Source: Syntrophaceae bacterium (lineage in GTDB: Bacteria; Desulfobacterota; Syntrophia; Syntrophales; UBA5619). From it: a stretch of 5,392 bases of DNA. The DNA lies in the NCBI GenBank assembly GCA_023249795.1, contig JAHFBU010000130.1, positions 1-5,392 of the forward strand, written 5' to 3'. Of this stretch, positions 1 through 5,392 are shown one piece after another. Each line of letters begins with the position of its first letter. Within the stretch, counting starts at the first letter, position 1. The notes under the pieces are model-generated. The model was not told the origin of the DNA. It worked only from the letters and a program-made list of their open reading frames with translations, and searched no databases. Position numbers and translations under genes: made by a program.

Positions 1-1475
1 CCGTCCGGGGATTTCCCGCCGCCCGTTTCCGCGCCGTGGACGGTTTGCTGATGACCTTTCGCCTGATTTTCCTCTGCTTCGGTCCGGTAGGGCGCGCGCG
101 CCTCCGCCGCGGGGATTGCGGCGGCCATGTTACCGGGATCCGGCAAGGCCGTGTTCCGGCATTCCGCCGTCGTCGCGGCCGGCGTACCGCGCTCCCCGCT
201 CCCCAATTTTGCCGTCGTTTCCGCGACACCCGCCCCGGACGCTCTCCTCCCGGGAGCTGCACCGCCCCCGTTTCCCGGCGAACCGGCCGGGCCGGAACTG
301 ACCACGGCGCCCTTCGGCGCGGTCCCGCCCGCGAGCCGCTTCTCCAGCCCCTCCATCCGGGCGAGCACCGTCTCAATCGGGATCAGCGGCGAAAGGTAGG
401 CCATACGGCAGAGAGCCGTCTCCAGGTTCAGGCGCGGGTTCATGCTCCGGCGGACGTTCTCCTCTTCGGCCATCAGGATCTCAAGGCAGCGCTGGAGGGT
501 TTCGGTCGCCTGCCCCGCCGCCTGGGTCTTGAGTTTGATGGCCTCTTCCGCGGGAAGATCGACCAGGGCATCCCTCTCCCCCGCGATCCCGGTGAAGAGC
601 AGATTTCGGAAGTGGCCGAGGAGTGTTTGATAGAAATAGCGCATGTCGAGGCCGGCATTGTAGGCCTCGTCGATGATCGTCAGGCAGCGGCCGGCCTCCC
701 GGGCGAGGACCGCCTCGGAAAGAACAAAAAGAAAGCGCCGATCCGACCGGCCGAGAATCTCCTCGACCGCATGATCCGCGATCTCGACGCCCGCGTAGGA
801 GATCACCTGGTCAAAGATGCTCTGGGCGTCGCGGAGGCTCCCGTCCCCCGCCTCGGCGATCCAGGAAAGGCCATTGTCACTGATTTGGATCCGCTCGTCC
901 GTCGCGATCTTTTTCAGACTATCGGCGATCTGTTTCATCGAAATCCGGCGGAAATCGAAACTCTGGCACCGGGAGAGAATCGTCGCCGGCACCTTCTGCG
1001 TTTCCGTCGTCGCAAAGATGAAGATCACGTGGCCGGGCGGCTCTTCGAGGGTTTTGAGGAGGGCGTTGAACGCCGCCGTCGAGAGCATATGGACTTCGTC
1101 GATGATGTAGATCTTGTAGCGGCAGGAGACAGGAGCAAACTTTACATTCTCCCGAAGCTGCCTGATCTCATCAACGCCATTATTGGAGGCGCCGTCGATC
1201 TCGCGGACATCAATTGCGCTTCCTCCCGTGATCTCCCGGCAATGGACGCATTCGCCGCAGGGAACCGGGGCCGGCCCCTTTTCGCAGTTGAGCGCCTTCG
1301 CGAGGATCCGGGCGATCGAGGTCTTTCCGACGCCGCGCGGTCCGCTGAAGAGAAAGGCATGGGCGATGCGCTCCTGGGTGATCGCGTTTTGCAGCGTCCG
1401 GACGACATGCTCCTGCCCCAGGACCTCTTCAAAGACCTGGGGTCTGCATTTTCGCGCGAGAACACGGTATTCCAC
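1..1475 (-). CDS. dnaX: DNA polymerase III subunit gamma/tau (partial, C-terminal end outside window)
   Basis: This is the clamp-loader ATPase of the replicative DNA polymerase, acting in the cytoplasm; it loads the beta sliding clamp and, as tau, couples polymerase to DnaB helicase. 491 codons are visible and the frame stays open to the left edge. The N-terminus (VEYRVLARKCRPQVFEEVLG) is typical. Walker A is GPRGVGKT (about residues 45-52), the zinc-binding cysteines are C64, C73, C76 and C79, Walker B is IIDEVH (124-129), and the arginine-finger motif ILSRC is at 166-170. From about residue 375 the protein becomes an Ala/Pro/Gly/Thr-rich linker with no recognisable fold, as expected before the tau-specific domain. 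Start is GTG, with AGGAG five bases upstream. It lies 38 nt downstream of the SRP RNA gene with no evident promoter of its own. Identification is certain; whether a shorter gamma form is made cannot be judged here. Confidence 0.97.
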   Translation of the reverse strand, partial: MEYRVLARKCRPQVFEEVLGQEHVVRTLQNAITQERIAHAFLFSGPRGVGKTSIARILAKALNCEKGPAPVPCGECVHCREITGGSAIDVREIDGASNNGVDEIRQLRENVKFAPVSCRYKIYIIDEVHMLSTAAFNALLKTLEEPPGHVIFIFATTETQKVPATILSRCQSFDFRRISMKQIADSLKKIATDERIQISDNGLSWIAEAGDGSLRDAQSIFDQVISYAGVEIADHAVEEILGRSDRRFLFVLSEAVLAREAGRCLTIIDEAYNAGLDMRYFYQTLLGHFRNLLFTGIAGERDALVDLPAEEAIKLKTQAAGQATETLQRCLEILMAEEENVRRSMNPRLNLETALCRMAYLSPLIPIETVLARMEGLEKRLAGGTAPKGAVVSSGPAGSPGNGGGAAPGRRASGAGVAETTAKLGSGERGTPAATTAECRNTALPDPGNMAAAIPAAEARAPYRTEAEENQAKGHQQTVHGAETGGGKSPD

Positions 1476-1480
1476 GGATG

Positions 1481-1485
1481 CTCCT
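1481..1485 (-). promoter_or_regulatory. Ribosome binding site of dnaX, fixing a GTG start
   Basis: The minus strand reads AGGAG, then CATCC, then GTG. This is a good Shine-Dalgarno sequence at 5-nt spacing and it selects the GTG at 1475-1473. The protein that begins there matches the usual DnaX N-terminus, so no upstream ATG is needed. Confidence 0.85.
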
Positions 1486-1513
1486 AAAGAGGCATGGGGA
1501 GGAAAAGTAAAGG

Positions 1514-1615
1514 GATAGCCGGGTTGACCCGCAGCACACGCCGGTGACTGCTGCCGCTGCTTCCTTCCGGATCTGACGGGGTTCACAGGCCGTCGTCGAG
1601 TGGGGCCCGGCTATC
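1514..1615 (-). ncRNA. ffs: Signal recognition particle RNA, small bacterial (4.5S) type
   Basis: This RNA pairs with Ffh to form the signal recognition particle, which targets membrane proteins co-translationally to FtsY and SecYEG. The minus strand carries the diagnostic apical hairpin: TCC (1571-1569), GGAA tetraloop (1568-1565), GGA (1564-1562), followed by AGCAG, the family's symmetric internal-loop element. The ends are set by a perfect 10-bp terminal helix, GATAGCCGGG (1615-1606) with CCCGGCTATC (1523-1514). That gives about 102 nt, without the Alu domain, the usual size of the 4.5S form. The ends could differ by a few bases. It lies 35 nt downstream of tRNA-Ser and upstream of dnaX on the same strand, a known order in bacteria. 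Only a weak U-rich stretch follows the terminal helix. Confidence 0.95.
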
Positions 1616-1626
1616 TTTACCCAATG

Positions 1627-1641
1627 TGGGGGCGGCCCCCA
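1627..1641 (-). other. GC-rich spacer hairpin between tRNA-Ser and SRP RNA
   Basis: TGGGGGC (1627-1633) and GCCCCCA (1635-1641) are perfect inverted repeats. Folded as RNA this gives a stem of five or six G-C pairs with a very small loop. No U-run follows on the minus strand, so it does not look like an intrinsic terminator. A role in processing, separating the two stable RNAs of one precursor, is a guess. Confidence 0.5.
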
Positions 1642-1650
1642 GTTTATCAA

Positions 1651-1744
1651 TGGCGGAGAGAGCGGGATTTGAACCCGCGGTACACCTTTGAGGGCGTACA
1701 CACGATTTCCAGTCGTGCTCCTTCAGCCGCTCGGACATCTCTCC
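1651..1744 (-). tRNA. tRNA-Ser (anticodon GGA)
   Basis: It decodes UCC and UCU serine codons. The 94-nt gene includes an encoded 3' CCA (1653-1651). The acceptor stem GGAGAGA (1744-1738) pairs perfectly with TCTCTCC, followed by discriminator G. The anticodon arm is CACGA, loop CTGGAAA, TCGTG, giving anticodon GGA. The long class II variable arm, about 7 bp (GTACGCC with GGTGTAC), is characteristic of serine tRNAs. The T arm contains GTTCAAATC. A strong promoter lies about 20 nt upstream of the mature 5' end, and the SRP RNA and dnaX follow on the same strand. Confidence 0.98.
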
Positions 1745-1770
1745 AGTTGATCCGGCTTAAGAAAGGCGGC

Positions 1771-1800
1771 ATTATAGAGGGGCGAAAATCGTTCTGTCAA
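1771..1800 (-). promoter_or_regulatory. Sigma70-type promoter of tRNA-Ser / SRP RNA / dnaX
   Basis: On the minus strand the -35 box is a perfect TTGACA (1800-1795) and the -10 box a perfect TATAAT (1776-1771), with an 18-bp spacer. Transcription would start near 1764, about 20 nt before the mature tRNA. The sequence just upstream of -35 (1801-1822) is strongly A/T-rich, including a run of six T, and resembles an UP element that binds the RNA polymerase alpha subunit. Such strength fits stable RNA genes. The sequence after -10 (GCCGCC) is GC-rich, as in promoters under stringent control, but that is only suggestive. Confidence 0.88.
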
Positions 1801-1802
1801 GG

Positions 1803-1832
1803 AATTAAAAAATCTAACCATTTTAATTAGAT
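1803..1832. repeat. Overlapping A/T-rich inverted repeats upstream of the tRNA promoter
   Basis: AATTAAAA (1803-1810) is the exact reverse complement of TTTTAATT (1821-1828), and ATCTAA (1812-1817) of TTAGAT (1827-1832). They overlap the presumed UP element and lie about 160-185 nt upstream of the plus-strand aminotransferase. They could be an operator or simply a product of low-complexity A/T sequence. Confidence 0.35.
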
Positions 1833-1857
1833 CCCGTTTGCCTTCCGATTCGGATGC

Positions 1858-1879
1858 GCCGGCGGAAAATCCGGCCGGC
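1858..1879 (+). other. GC-rich hairpin in the spacer upstream of the aminotransferase
   Basis: GCCGG (1858-1862) plus CGGA (1863-1866) can pair with TCCG (1870-1873) plus CCGGC (1875-1879), leaving an AAA loop and one bulged G. A T-run (1895-1901, interrupted by a few other bases further upstream) begins only some 15 nt later, so a standard terminator is not supported. The rest of the spacer from 1745 to 1987 shows no gene and no convincing plus-strand promoter. Confidence 0.3.
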
Positions 1880-1902
1880 CGTCATCTTGTCCTTGTTTTT
1901 TC

Positions 1903-1918
1903 AGGAGGTATGGGTTAG
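1903..1918 (+). other. Orphan Shine-Dalgarno-like motif and two-codon ORF in the aminotransferase leader
   Basis: AGGAGGT (1903-1909) is the best ribosome-binding match in the region, but it sits about 80 nt before the aminotransferase start. It is followed at once by ATG GGT TAG (1910-1918), too close for normal initiation. GGAGG (1904-1908) is complementary to CCTCC (1941-1945), and TCCCC (1943-1947) can instead pair with GGGGA (1952-1956). A small regulatory leader is possible; chance is equally possible. Confidence 0.25.
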
Positions 1919-1987
1919 GAAAACGCGACGGCAGAGGCATCCTCCCCGGTGGGGGATTGACAATGGAAGCAGCTTTCGGGGGAAGAG

Positions 1988-3289
1988 ATGGATTTTATCG
2001 ACCTGGCGGCCCAGCAGCGGCGGATAGCTGAAAGATTGAACGCCAACATCACCCGGGTTCTCGCCCACGGCCAGTACGTCAACGGTCCGGAGGTCCGGGA
2101 GTTGGAAGCGACGCTCGCCGCCTACGTCGGCACAAAGCACGCCGTCGGTTGCGCCTCGGGCACCGATGCCCTCCTCATGGCGCTCATGGCCCTCGGCATC
2201 GGCCCGGGCGACGCCGTCTTTACAACCCCGTTCACCTTTGTCGCAACCGCCGAGGTGATCGCCCTGCTCGGCGCGACGCCGATCTTCGTGGACATTGACC
2301 CCGCCACCTTCAACATCGACCCGGCAAAACTGGAGCAGGCCATCGAGGCCGTCGAGAAGGACGACCCGTCCCTCCATCCCCTGCCCGGCAGTGCCTTCAT
2401 TCGCACGGACCGGCGCGGCGATGACCAGCGGCGTGCGGGGCATCGCCGTACTGCCGAGGCTCTCATCTCCGGAGAAATTTCGGACAACCGCCGTGCATCG
2501 AGGGAACGCAGAGGCGACAACCGCCGGGCTCGATGTTCCGGCCGTCCCTCCTTCCGACTTCAACCCCGCGCCGTTATTCCCGTCGATCTCTTCGGACTCC
2601 CCGCGGATTACGACGCAATCGTGGCGGCCGCCGCCCGGCATGACCTCGCCGTAATCGAGGATGCCGCCCAGTCCTTCGGCGGCGAATACAAGGGAAGAAA
2701 GGCCGGTTCCTTCGGTGCGATCGCCTGCACCTCCTTTTTCCCTGCAAAGCCCCTCGGCTGTTACGGCGACGGAGGGATGTGCTTCACGGATGACGACGGT
2801 CTCGTTGAGATCCTCCGTTCCATCCGCGTTCACGGCCAGGGAGTCGACAAGTACGAGAATATCCGGATCGGAATCAACGGCCGCCTGGACACCCTCCAGG
2901 CGGCGATCCTTCTTGCCAAGTTTGCCATCTTCCCCGAAGAGATCGACCTGCGCCAGGAGGTCGCCCGGCGCTACAACGAACTCCTTGCCGGTTATGTCAC
3001 GACGCCGGAAATTCCTGAGGGATATAAAAGCGCCTGGGCTCAGTACTCGATCCTCGCCCGGGACGGCGACGCACGGTCCGGCCTCATGGCGAAACTCAAT
3101 GAGGCCAATATCCCGACGGCGATCTACTACCCGAAACCCCTTCACCTGCAAACTGCCTTCGCCGACCTGGGTTACAAAGAGGGAGACTTCCCCGTCAGCG
3201 AGGGTTTCGCCCGGCGGATATTCAGCCTCCCGATGCACCCCCATCTTGCCGCCGGGGATCAACACCGGATTGCCGCCCTCTTCCCATAA
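1988..3289 (+). CDS. PLP-dependent sugar aminotransferase, WbpE/WlbC-like (DegT/DnrJ/EryC1/StrS family), with insertion
   Basis: It probably transfers an amino group to a nucleotide 3-keto sugar; WbpE/WlbC make the 3-amino sugar of UDP-2,3-diacetamido-uronic acid used in O-antigen. Family sequence runs the whole length: MDFIDLAAQQ at the N-terminus, RVLAHGQYVNGPEV (23-36), CASGTDAL (55-62, PLP phosphate region), VDIDPATFNIDP (101-112), IPVDLFG (197-203), IEDAAQSFGG (223-232, Asp for the pyridine nitrogen), CTSFFPAKPLGCYGDGG (247-263) with K254 as the Schiff-base lysine, GRLDTLQAAILL (298-309) and FSLPMHPHL (412-420). At 433 residues it is about 70 longer than WbpE; the excess is a single Arg-rich block at about 121-192. 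The ATG at 1988 follows GGGGGAAGAG, and an in-frame stop at 1958 leaves no earlier start. Its stop lies 19 bp from that of the convergent glycosyltransferase. Family is secure; exact substrate is inferred. Confidence 0.93.
   Translation: MDFIDLAAQQRRIAERLNANITRVLAHGQYVNGPEVRELEATLAAYVGTKHAVGCASGTDALLMALMALGIGPGDAVFTTPFTFVATAEVIALLGATPIFVDIDPATFNIDPAKLEQAIEAVEKDDPSLHPLPGSAFIRTDRRGDDQRRAGHRRTAEALISGEISDNRRASRERRGDNRRARCSGRPSFRLQPRAVIPVDLFGLPADYDAIVAAAARHDLAVIEDAAQSFGGEYKGRKAGSFGAIACTSFFPAKPLGCYGDGGMCFTDDDGLVEILRSIRVHGQGVDKYENIRIGINGRLDTLQAAILLAKFAIFPEEIDLRQEVARRYNELLAGYVTTPEIPEGYKSAWAQYSILARDGDARSGLMAKLNEANIPTAIYYPKPLHLQTAFADLGYKEGDFPVSEGFARRIFSLPMHPHLAAGDQHRIAALFP
2386..2456. repeat. Nested inverted repeats inside the insertion
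   Basis: CGGCAGT (2386-2392) is the exact reverse complement of ACTGCCG (2450-2456), and inside it CGGCGATG (2416-2423) matches CATCGCCG (2441-2448). The two right arms are separated by one base, the left arms by 23. The arms could form a branched stem, but GC-rich sequence produces such matches fairly often. Confidence 0.4.
2483..2526 (+). repeat. 11-bp direct repeat inside the insertion
   Basis: GACAACCGCCG occurs at 2483-2493 and again at 2516-2526, 33 bp apart, so in frame, giving DNRRA twice in the protein (residues 166-170 and 177-181). CATCGAG (2496-2502) and CTCGATG (2529-2535) form a 7-bp inverted repeat around the second copy. Confidence 0.5.
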
Positions 3290-3308
3290 GCGGGAGAAAT
3301 CGAAGCCC

Positions 3309-4736
3309 TCAGACCGTTTTGCTCGTCAGCCGCTTGAGTTCCTCGCGCACGCGCTCGACCGGCTGGGCGAAGTCATCAGGCCGGGACTGGCGAAACAGCC
3401 GCAGGCTCGGATACCAGGGCGAATCTTCGCGGTCGTCGTGCCAGCGCCAATCGGATACGTATCGCAGGAGCAGGAGGGTCGGGCGGCCGAGGGCGCCGGC
3501 GAGGTGCGCGGACGCGGTATCAACGGTGATGATGAGATCAAGGGCATTCATCGCCGCGGCGGTGGCTGAAAAATCAACGAGCTGCGGGCCCAGATCGATG
3601 GCGAGCTGCTCGAAGCCGTCGGCAGTGAGATCGTTTGCGCGCGGCCCGGTCTGCAGGCTGAAGAATGAAACCCGCGGATGGTCCATCAAGGTCGCGATCA
3701 GCGGCAGCGGCTATGATCGGTCGCGCGGCGCGGGCTTTCCCGCCCAGATGAGGCCGACCCTCAGGTTTGTGTCGGGCGTGCGCGGAAGCATCAGCTTCTG
3801 CGTCGTCTGCAGGTAGGGGACCCGCGTCGGAATGGTCGCAAGCGAGGTGCCGAACAGGCGCGGCAGGCTCAGGAGCGGGGCCGACAGATCGACGGACGGC
3901 ATCCCGGTTCCCCTGATGACGACCTCCTCAACACCGGGAATATTCGCAAAAAGCGTAGAGAGCTCCGGCATGCATTCGAGAACGATGCGTGCTCCGCATG
4001 CGGCGACCAGGGGAACGTAACGCACGAATTGTATCGCATCCCCGAAACCCTGCTCGCTCTGAAGCAGGATGCGCTTGCCGGCAATCTCTTCCCCGTTCCA
4101 GTGAGGACCTTCGCACATCCCGGTTTTATTGCGTTCGATATGCCAGCGCGCTTCATAGCCCTTGAAGCCTTCGATGTAGTCGCCCATTTGCAATTGCGTG
4201 ATCGCGAGGTCCCAGGCGACCTCGGGATCGTTCGGTTGCCCGGCATGCAGGTCGGACAATATTCGCAGCGCTTCACTTGTCTTGCGCATATCGCGCAACG
4301 TCAGGGCATAATTGTAGCGGAGCCACCGGTCGTCGGGTACCATCATCAAGGCGCGGGCTTGCAATTTCTCGGCATCGGCCGGCCGGTCAAGCGAACGCAG
4401 GGCGTTTCCGAGGATCGACATCACCCTCGGATCGTCGGGCGCCAGAGCCAGGGCGCGGTTATAGCTCGTCACCGCGGCTTCGGTCCGGCCCATGCGACGC
4501 AACGTCATGCCGAGATCGGCGTGAGGCAGGGGGTTGAAGGGAAATTCGCGGGTAAGCTCGGAAAAGAGCTGCAGGGCATCGGCCAGCCGGCCTTCATGGA
4601 AGGCGGCTCGCGCGGCTTCGACGCGCAACTCGAAACTGCGCCCGGGGGGCGGCATGGTCTGCGATTGCGGTAACATCATCTTAGCTGAGCCCGGACGGTC
4701 ATTGTAGGCCTCGATCAAAATGTGCGCAAGTGGCAT
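3309..4736 (-). pseudogene. TPR-domain glycosyltransferase (GT9-like), interrupted by an in-frame amber codon
   Basis: Read through one TAG (3713-3711), the frame encodes 475 codons: an N-terminal TPR region (about residues 37-200; repeats include GMTLRRMGRTEAAVTSYNRA) and a C-terminal glycosyltransferase domain. Family motifs are EQGFGDAIQFVRY (228-240), LIWAGKPAPRDRS (329-341, directly before the TAG), PRVSFFSLQTG (354-364) and TVDTASAHLAGALGRP (404-419), then RYVSDWRWHDDREDSPWYPSLRLFRQ-type sequence. Function is probably sugar transfer in surface glycan or glycoprotein synthesis; donor and acceptor are unknown. The amber cuts the transferase domain, so the 341-residue product would lack the C-terminal catalytic half. 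No ribosome binding site precedes TTG 3689 or ATG 3686 for a restart. No other defect is seen, so the change is recent, recoded or an error. The start is uncertain: ATG at 4736, 4679 or 4676, none with a strong ribosome site. The sequence resembles alphaproteobacterial homologues in my memory. Confidence 0.85.
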
Positions 4737-4779
4737 TCAACCATCTTTAAGTTGGCAAGAACCAGCCTTTACGGCTTCG

Positions 4780-4808
4780 AGTATGAGAGGAGGGGTTTGG
4801 TATGTCAA
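4780..4808 (-). promoter_or_regulatory. Likely sigma70 promoter of the TPR-glycosyltransferase
   Basis: The minus strand has a perfect -35 TTGACA (4808-4803), a 17-bp spacer and CATACT (4785-4780; four of six match TATAAT). Transcription would start near 4773, giving a leader of roughly 37 nt to the ATG at 4736. It lies in the 100-bp gap after lipA and suggests that the glycosyltransferase was transcribed independently. A small AGCC/GGCT hairpin (4764-4776) lies near the start site. Confidence 0.5.
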
Positions 4809-4836
4809 GGTTTTTTTGGCAGACGCACGACCGTCC

Positions 4837-5392
4837 TCAACCTTGGCCGCTCAATTCTTCGGCATGATAGGAGCTGCGCACCAGCGGGCCGCTGGCCACC
4901 CGGTCAAAACCCATCCCCAAGGCAACCTTCCGCCATTCATCAAACTCCCCGGGCGGAACATAACGGGCAACGGGCAGGCACTCCCTTTTCGGCTGGAGAT
5001 ACTGCCCCAGCGTCAAAAGTCGGCAGCCGGCGTCGAGAAGATCGCGCAGCGCCGATTCAACCTCGTCGGGCCGCTCGCCGAGGCCGAGCATCAACCCGGA
5101 CTTGACCGCCATGCCGGGCGCCAGGGCGGCGACCCGTCTCAGCAGTTCGAGGGAACGGTCGTAAATGGCCTGCGGCCGCACCTCCGGGTAGAGGCGAGCC
5201 ACGGTTTCCAGATTGTGGTTGAGGACATCGGGACGGGCCGCAAGAACCGTCCGGAGCGCCGCCTCATCGCCCTGGAAATCGGGAATAAGAACCTCGACGC
5301 GCACCGAAGGGCGGCGAGCACGCAGGGAGCGGATCGTCTCCGCAAAAGCGTCGGCGCCGCCGTAGGCCAGATCATCGCGGGTCACCGACGTC
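4837..5392 (-). CDS. lipA: Lipoyl synthase (partial, N-terminal part outside window)
   Basis: LipA is a cytoplasmic radical SAM enzyme that inserts two sulfur atoms into protein-bound octanoyl groups, forming the lipoyl cofactor of pyruvate and 2-oxoglutarate dehydrogenases and the glycine cleavage system. The frame is open to the right edge; 184 residues are visible, roughly the C-terminal 60 percent. Diagnostic segments are TSVTRDDL at the edge, then IPDFQGDEAAL, NHNLETVARLYPEVRPQA, KSGLMLGLGE, LTLGQYLQPKRECLPVARY and the C-terminal GPLVRSSYHAEEL. The RSSYHA segment supplies the serine ligand of the auxiliary iron-sulfur cluster. The radical SAM and N-terminal auxiliary cysteine motifs must lie beyond the window. 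The apparent GTG at 5385 is an internal valine and not the start. No terminator is visible in the 100 bp after the stop. Confidence 0.96.
   Translation of the reverse strand, partial: TSVTRDDLAYGGADAFAETIRSLRARRPSVRVEVLIPDFQGDEAALRTVLAARPDVLNHNLETVARLYPEVRPQAIYDRSLELLRRVAALAPGMAVKSGLMLGLGERPDEVESALRDLLDAGCRLLTLGQYLQPKRECLPVARYVPPGEFDEWRKVALGMGFDRVASGPLVRSSYHAEELSGQG

Larger units (their letters stand above)
2348..2563 (+). other. In-frame Arg-rich insertion within the aminotransferase
   Basis: Residues about 121-192 have no counterpart in WbpE as I recall it, where the AI that ends the NIDP helix is followed within five residues by the strand corresponding to RAVIPVDLFG. The insert keeps the frame and has no stop. 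It holds 17 arginines between residues 139 and 190, using AGG, AGA and CGA as well as CGN codons, and has no hydrophobic-core pattern. The first dozen residues (EAVEKDDPSLHP) may be native. The conserved catalytic segments on both sides are intact. Boundaries are approximate because they rest on a remembered family sequence. Confidence 0.7.

Noticed and set aside
909..915. GAAAAAG on the minus strand as a dnaX programmed frameshift site
   Set aside because: It does not fit the A-AAA-AAG heptamer, and it lies in the ATPase domain near codon 188, not at the gamma/tau boundary. No better slippery site was found in the linker (1-350).
36..1487. Long plus-strand open frame of 483 codons
   Set aside because: It is antisense to dnaX, whose protein motifs are unmistakable. 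Its translation is rich in Arg, Gly and Asp with no family resemblance; high GC at third positions keeps the opposite strand open.
1600..1830. Small plus-strand frame over the SRP RNA and tRNA-Ser genes
   Set aside because: It is the antisense translation of a serine tRNA, a well-known source of spurious small proteins; the RNA genes explain the sequence.
1858..1879. Intrinsic terminator upstream of the aminotransferase
   Set aside because: The hairpin is good but the T-rich stretch starts some 15 nt later, and no plus-strand gene precedes it.
1901..3265. Long minus-strand open frame of 454 codons
   Set aside because: It is antisense to the aminotransferase across the whole gene, with no recognisable domain and no ribosome site. 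It is a GC-bias shadow.
2661..3569. Plus-strand frame of 302 codons running past the aminotransferase stop
   Set aside because: It is Ser/Arg/Pro-rich, out of frame with the aminotransferase and antisense to the glycosyltransferase. No conserved motif.
4029..4673. Plus-strand frame of 214 codons opposite the glycosyltransferase
   Set aside because: The minus strand encodes clear TPR and transferase motifs here; the plus frame has none.
1..5392. CRISPR array, insertion sequence, integrase or phage module
   Set aside because: No regularly spaced repeats, transposase or recombinase motifs, or attachment-site duplication next to the tRNA were seen on either strand.

Overview
The window is a GC-rich stretch of bacterial chromosome. 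The gene order tRNA-Ser, SRP RNA, dnaX, and the look of the aminotransferase and lipA, suggest a Gram-negative bacterium, perhaps of the former Deltaproteobacteria. This placement is an inference from gene content only; there is no rRNA or other phylogenetic marker to test it.

Left part (1-1800), all on the minus strand and read from right to left. A near-consensus sigma70 promoter with an A/T-rich upstream element (1771-1822) faces a tRNA-Ser(GGA) gene. After it come a GC-rich spacer hairpin, the small bacterial SRP RNA (ffs, 4.5S type) and dnaX (DNA polymerase III gamma/tau), which starts at GTG and runs off the left edge. No second promoter is evident between tRNA and dnaX, so translation, protein-targeting and replication functions may share one transcript.

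Middle part (1801-3289). A 170-nt spacer leads into a plus-strand aminotransferase of the DegT/DnrJ/EryC1/StrS family, closest in my reading to WbpE/WlbC (UDP-2-acetamido-2-deoxy-3-oxo-glucuronate aminotransferase, surface-polysaccharide sugar synthesis). Its reading frame is intact, but it carries an arginine-rich in-frame insertion of about 70 residues with internal DNA repeats, at a point where the family normally has a very short connection.

Right part (3309-5392), minus strand. A TPR-glycosyltransferase gene converges on the aminotransferase with only 19 bp between the stop codons. It is interrupted by one in-frame amber codon, while both flanking parts still encode conserved family sequence. 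Upstream of it are its likely promoter and the 3' part of lipA (lipoyl synthase), which runs off the right edge.

The aminotransferase and the glycosyltransferase could both serve surface glycan synthesis, but they are convergent and not one operon. I do not see a clearly new multi-gene system. The two features most worth a second look are the in-frame insertion in the aminotransferase and the amber-interrupted glycosyltransferase.
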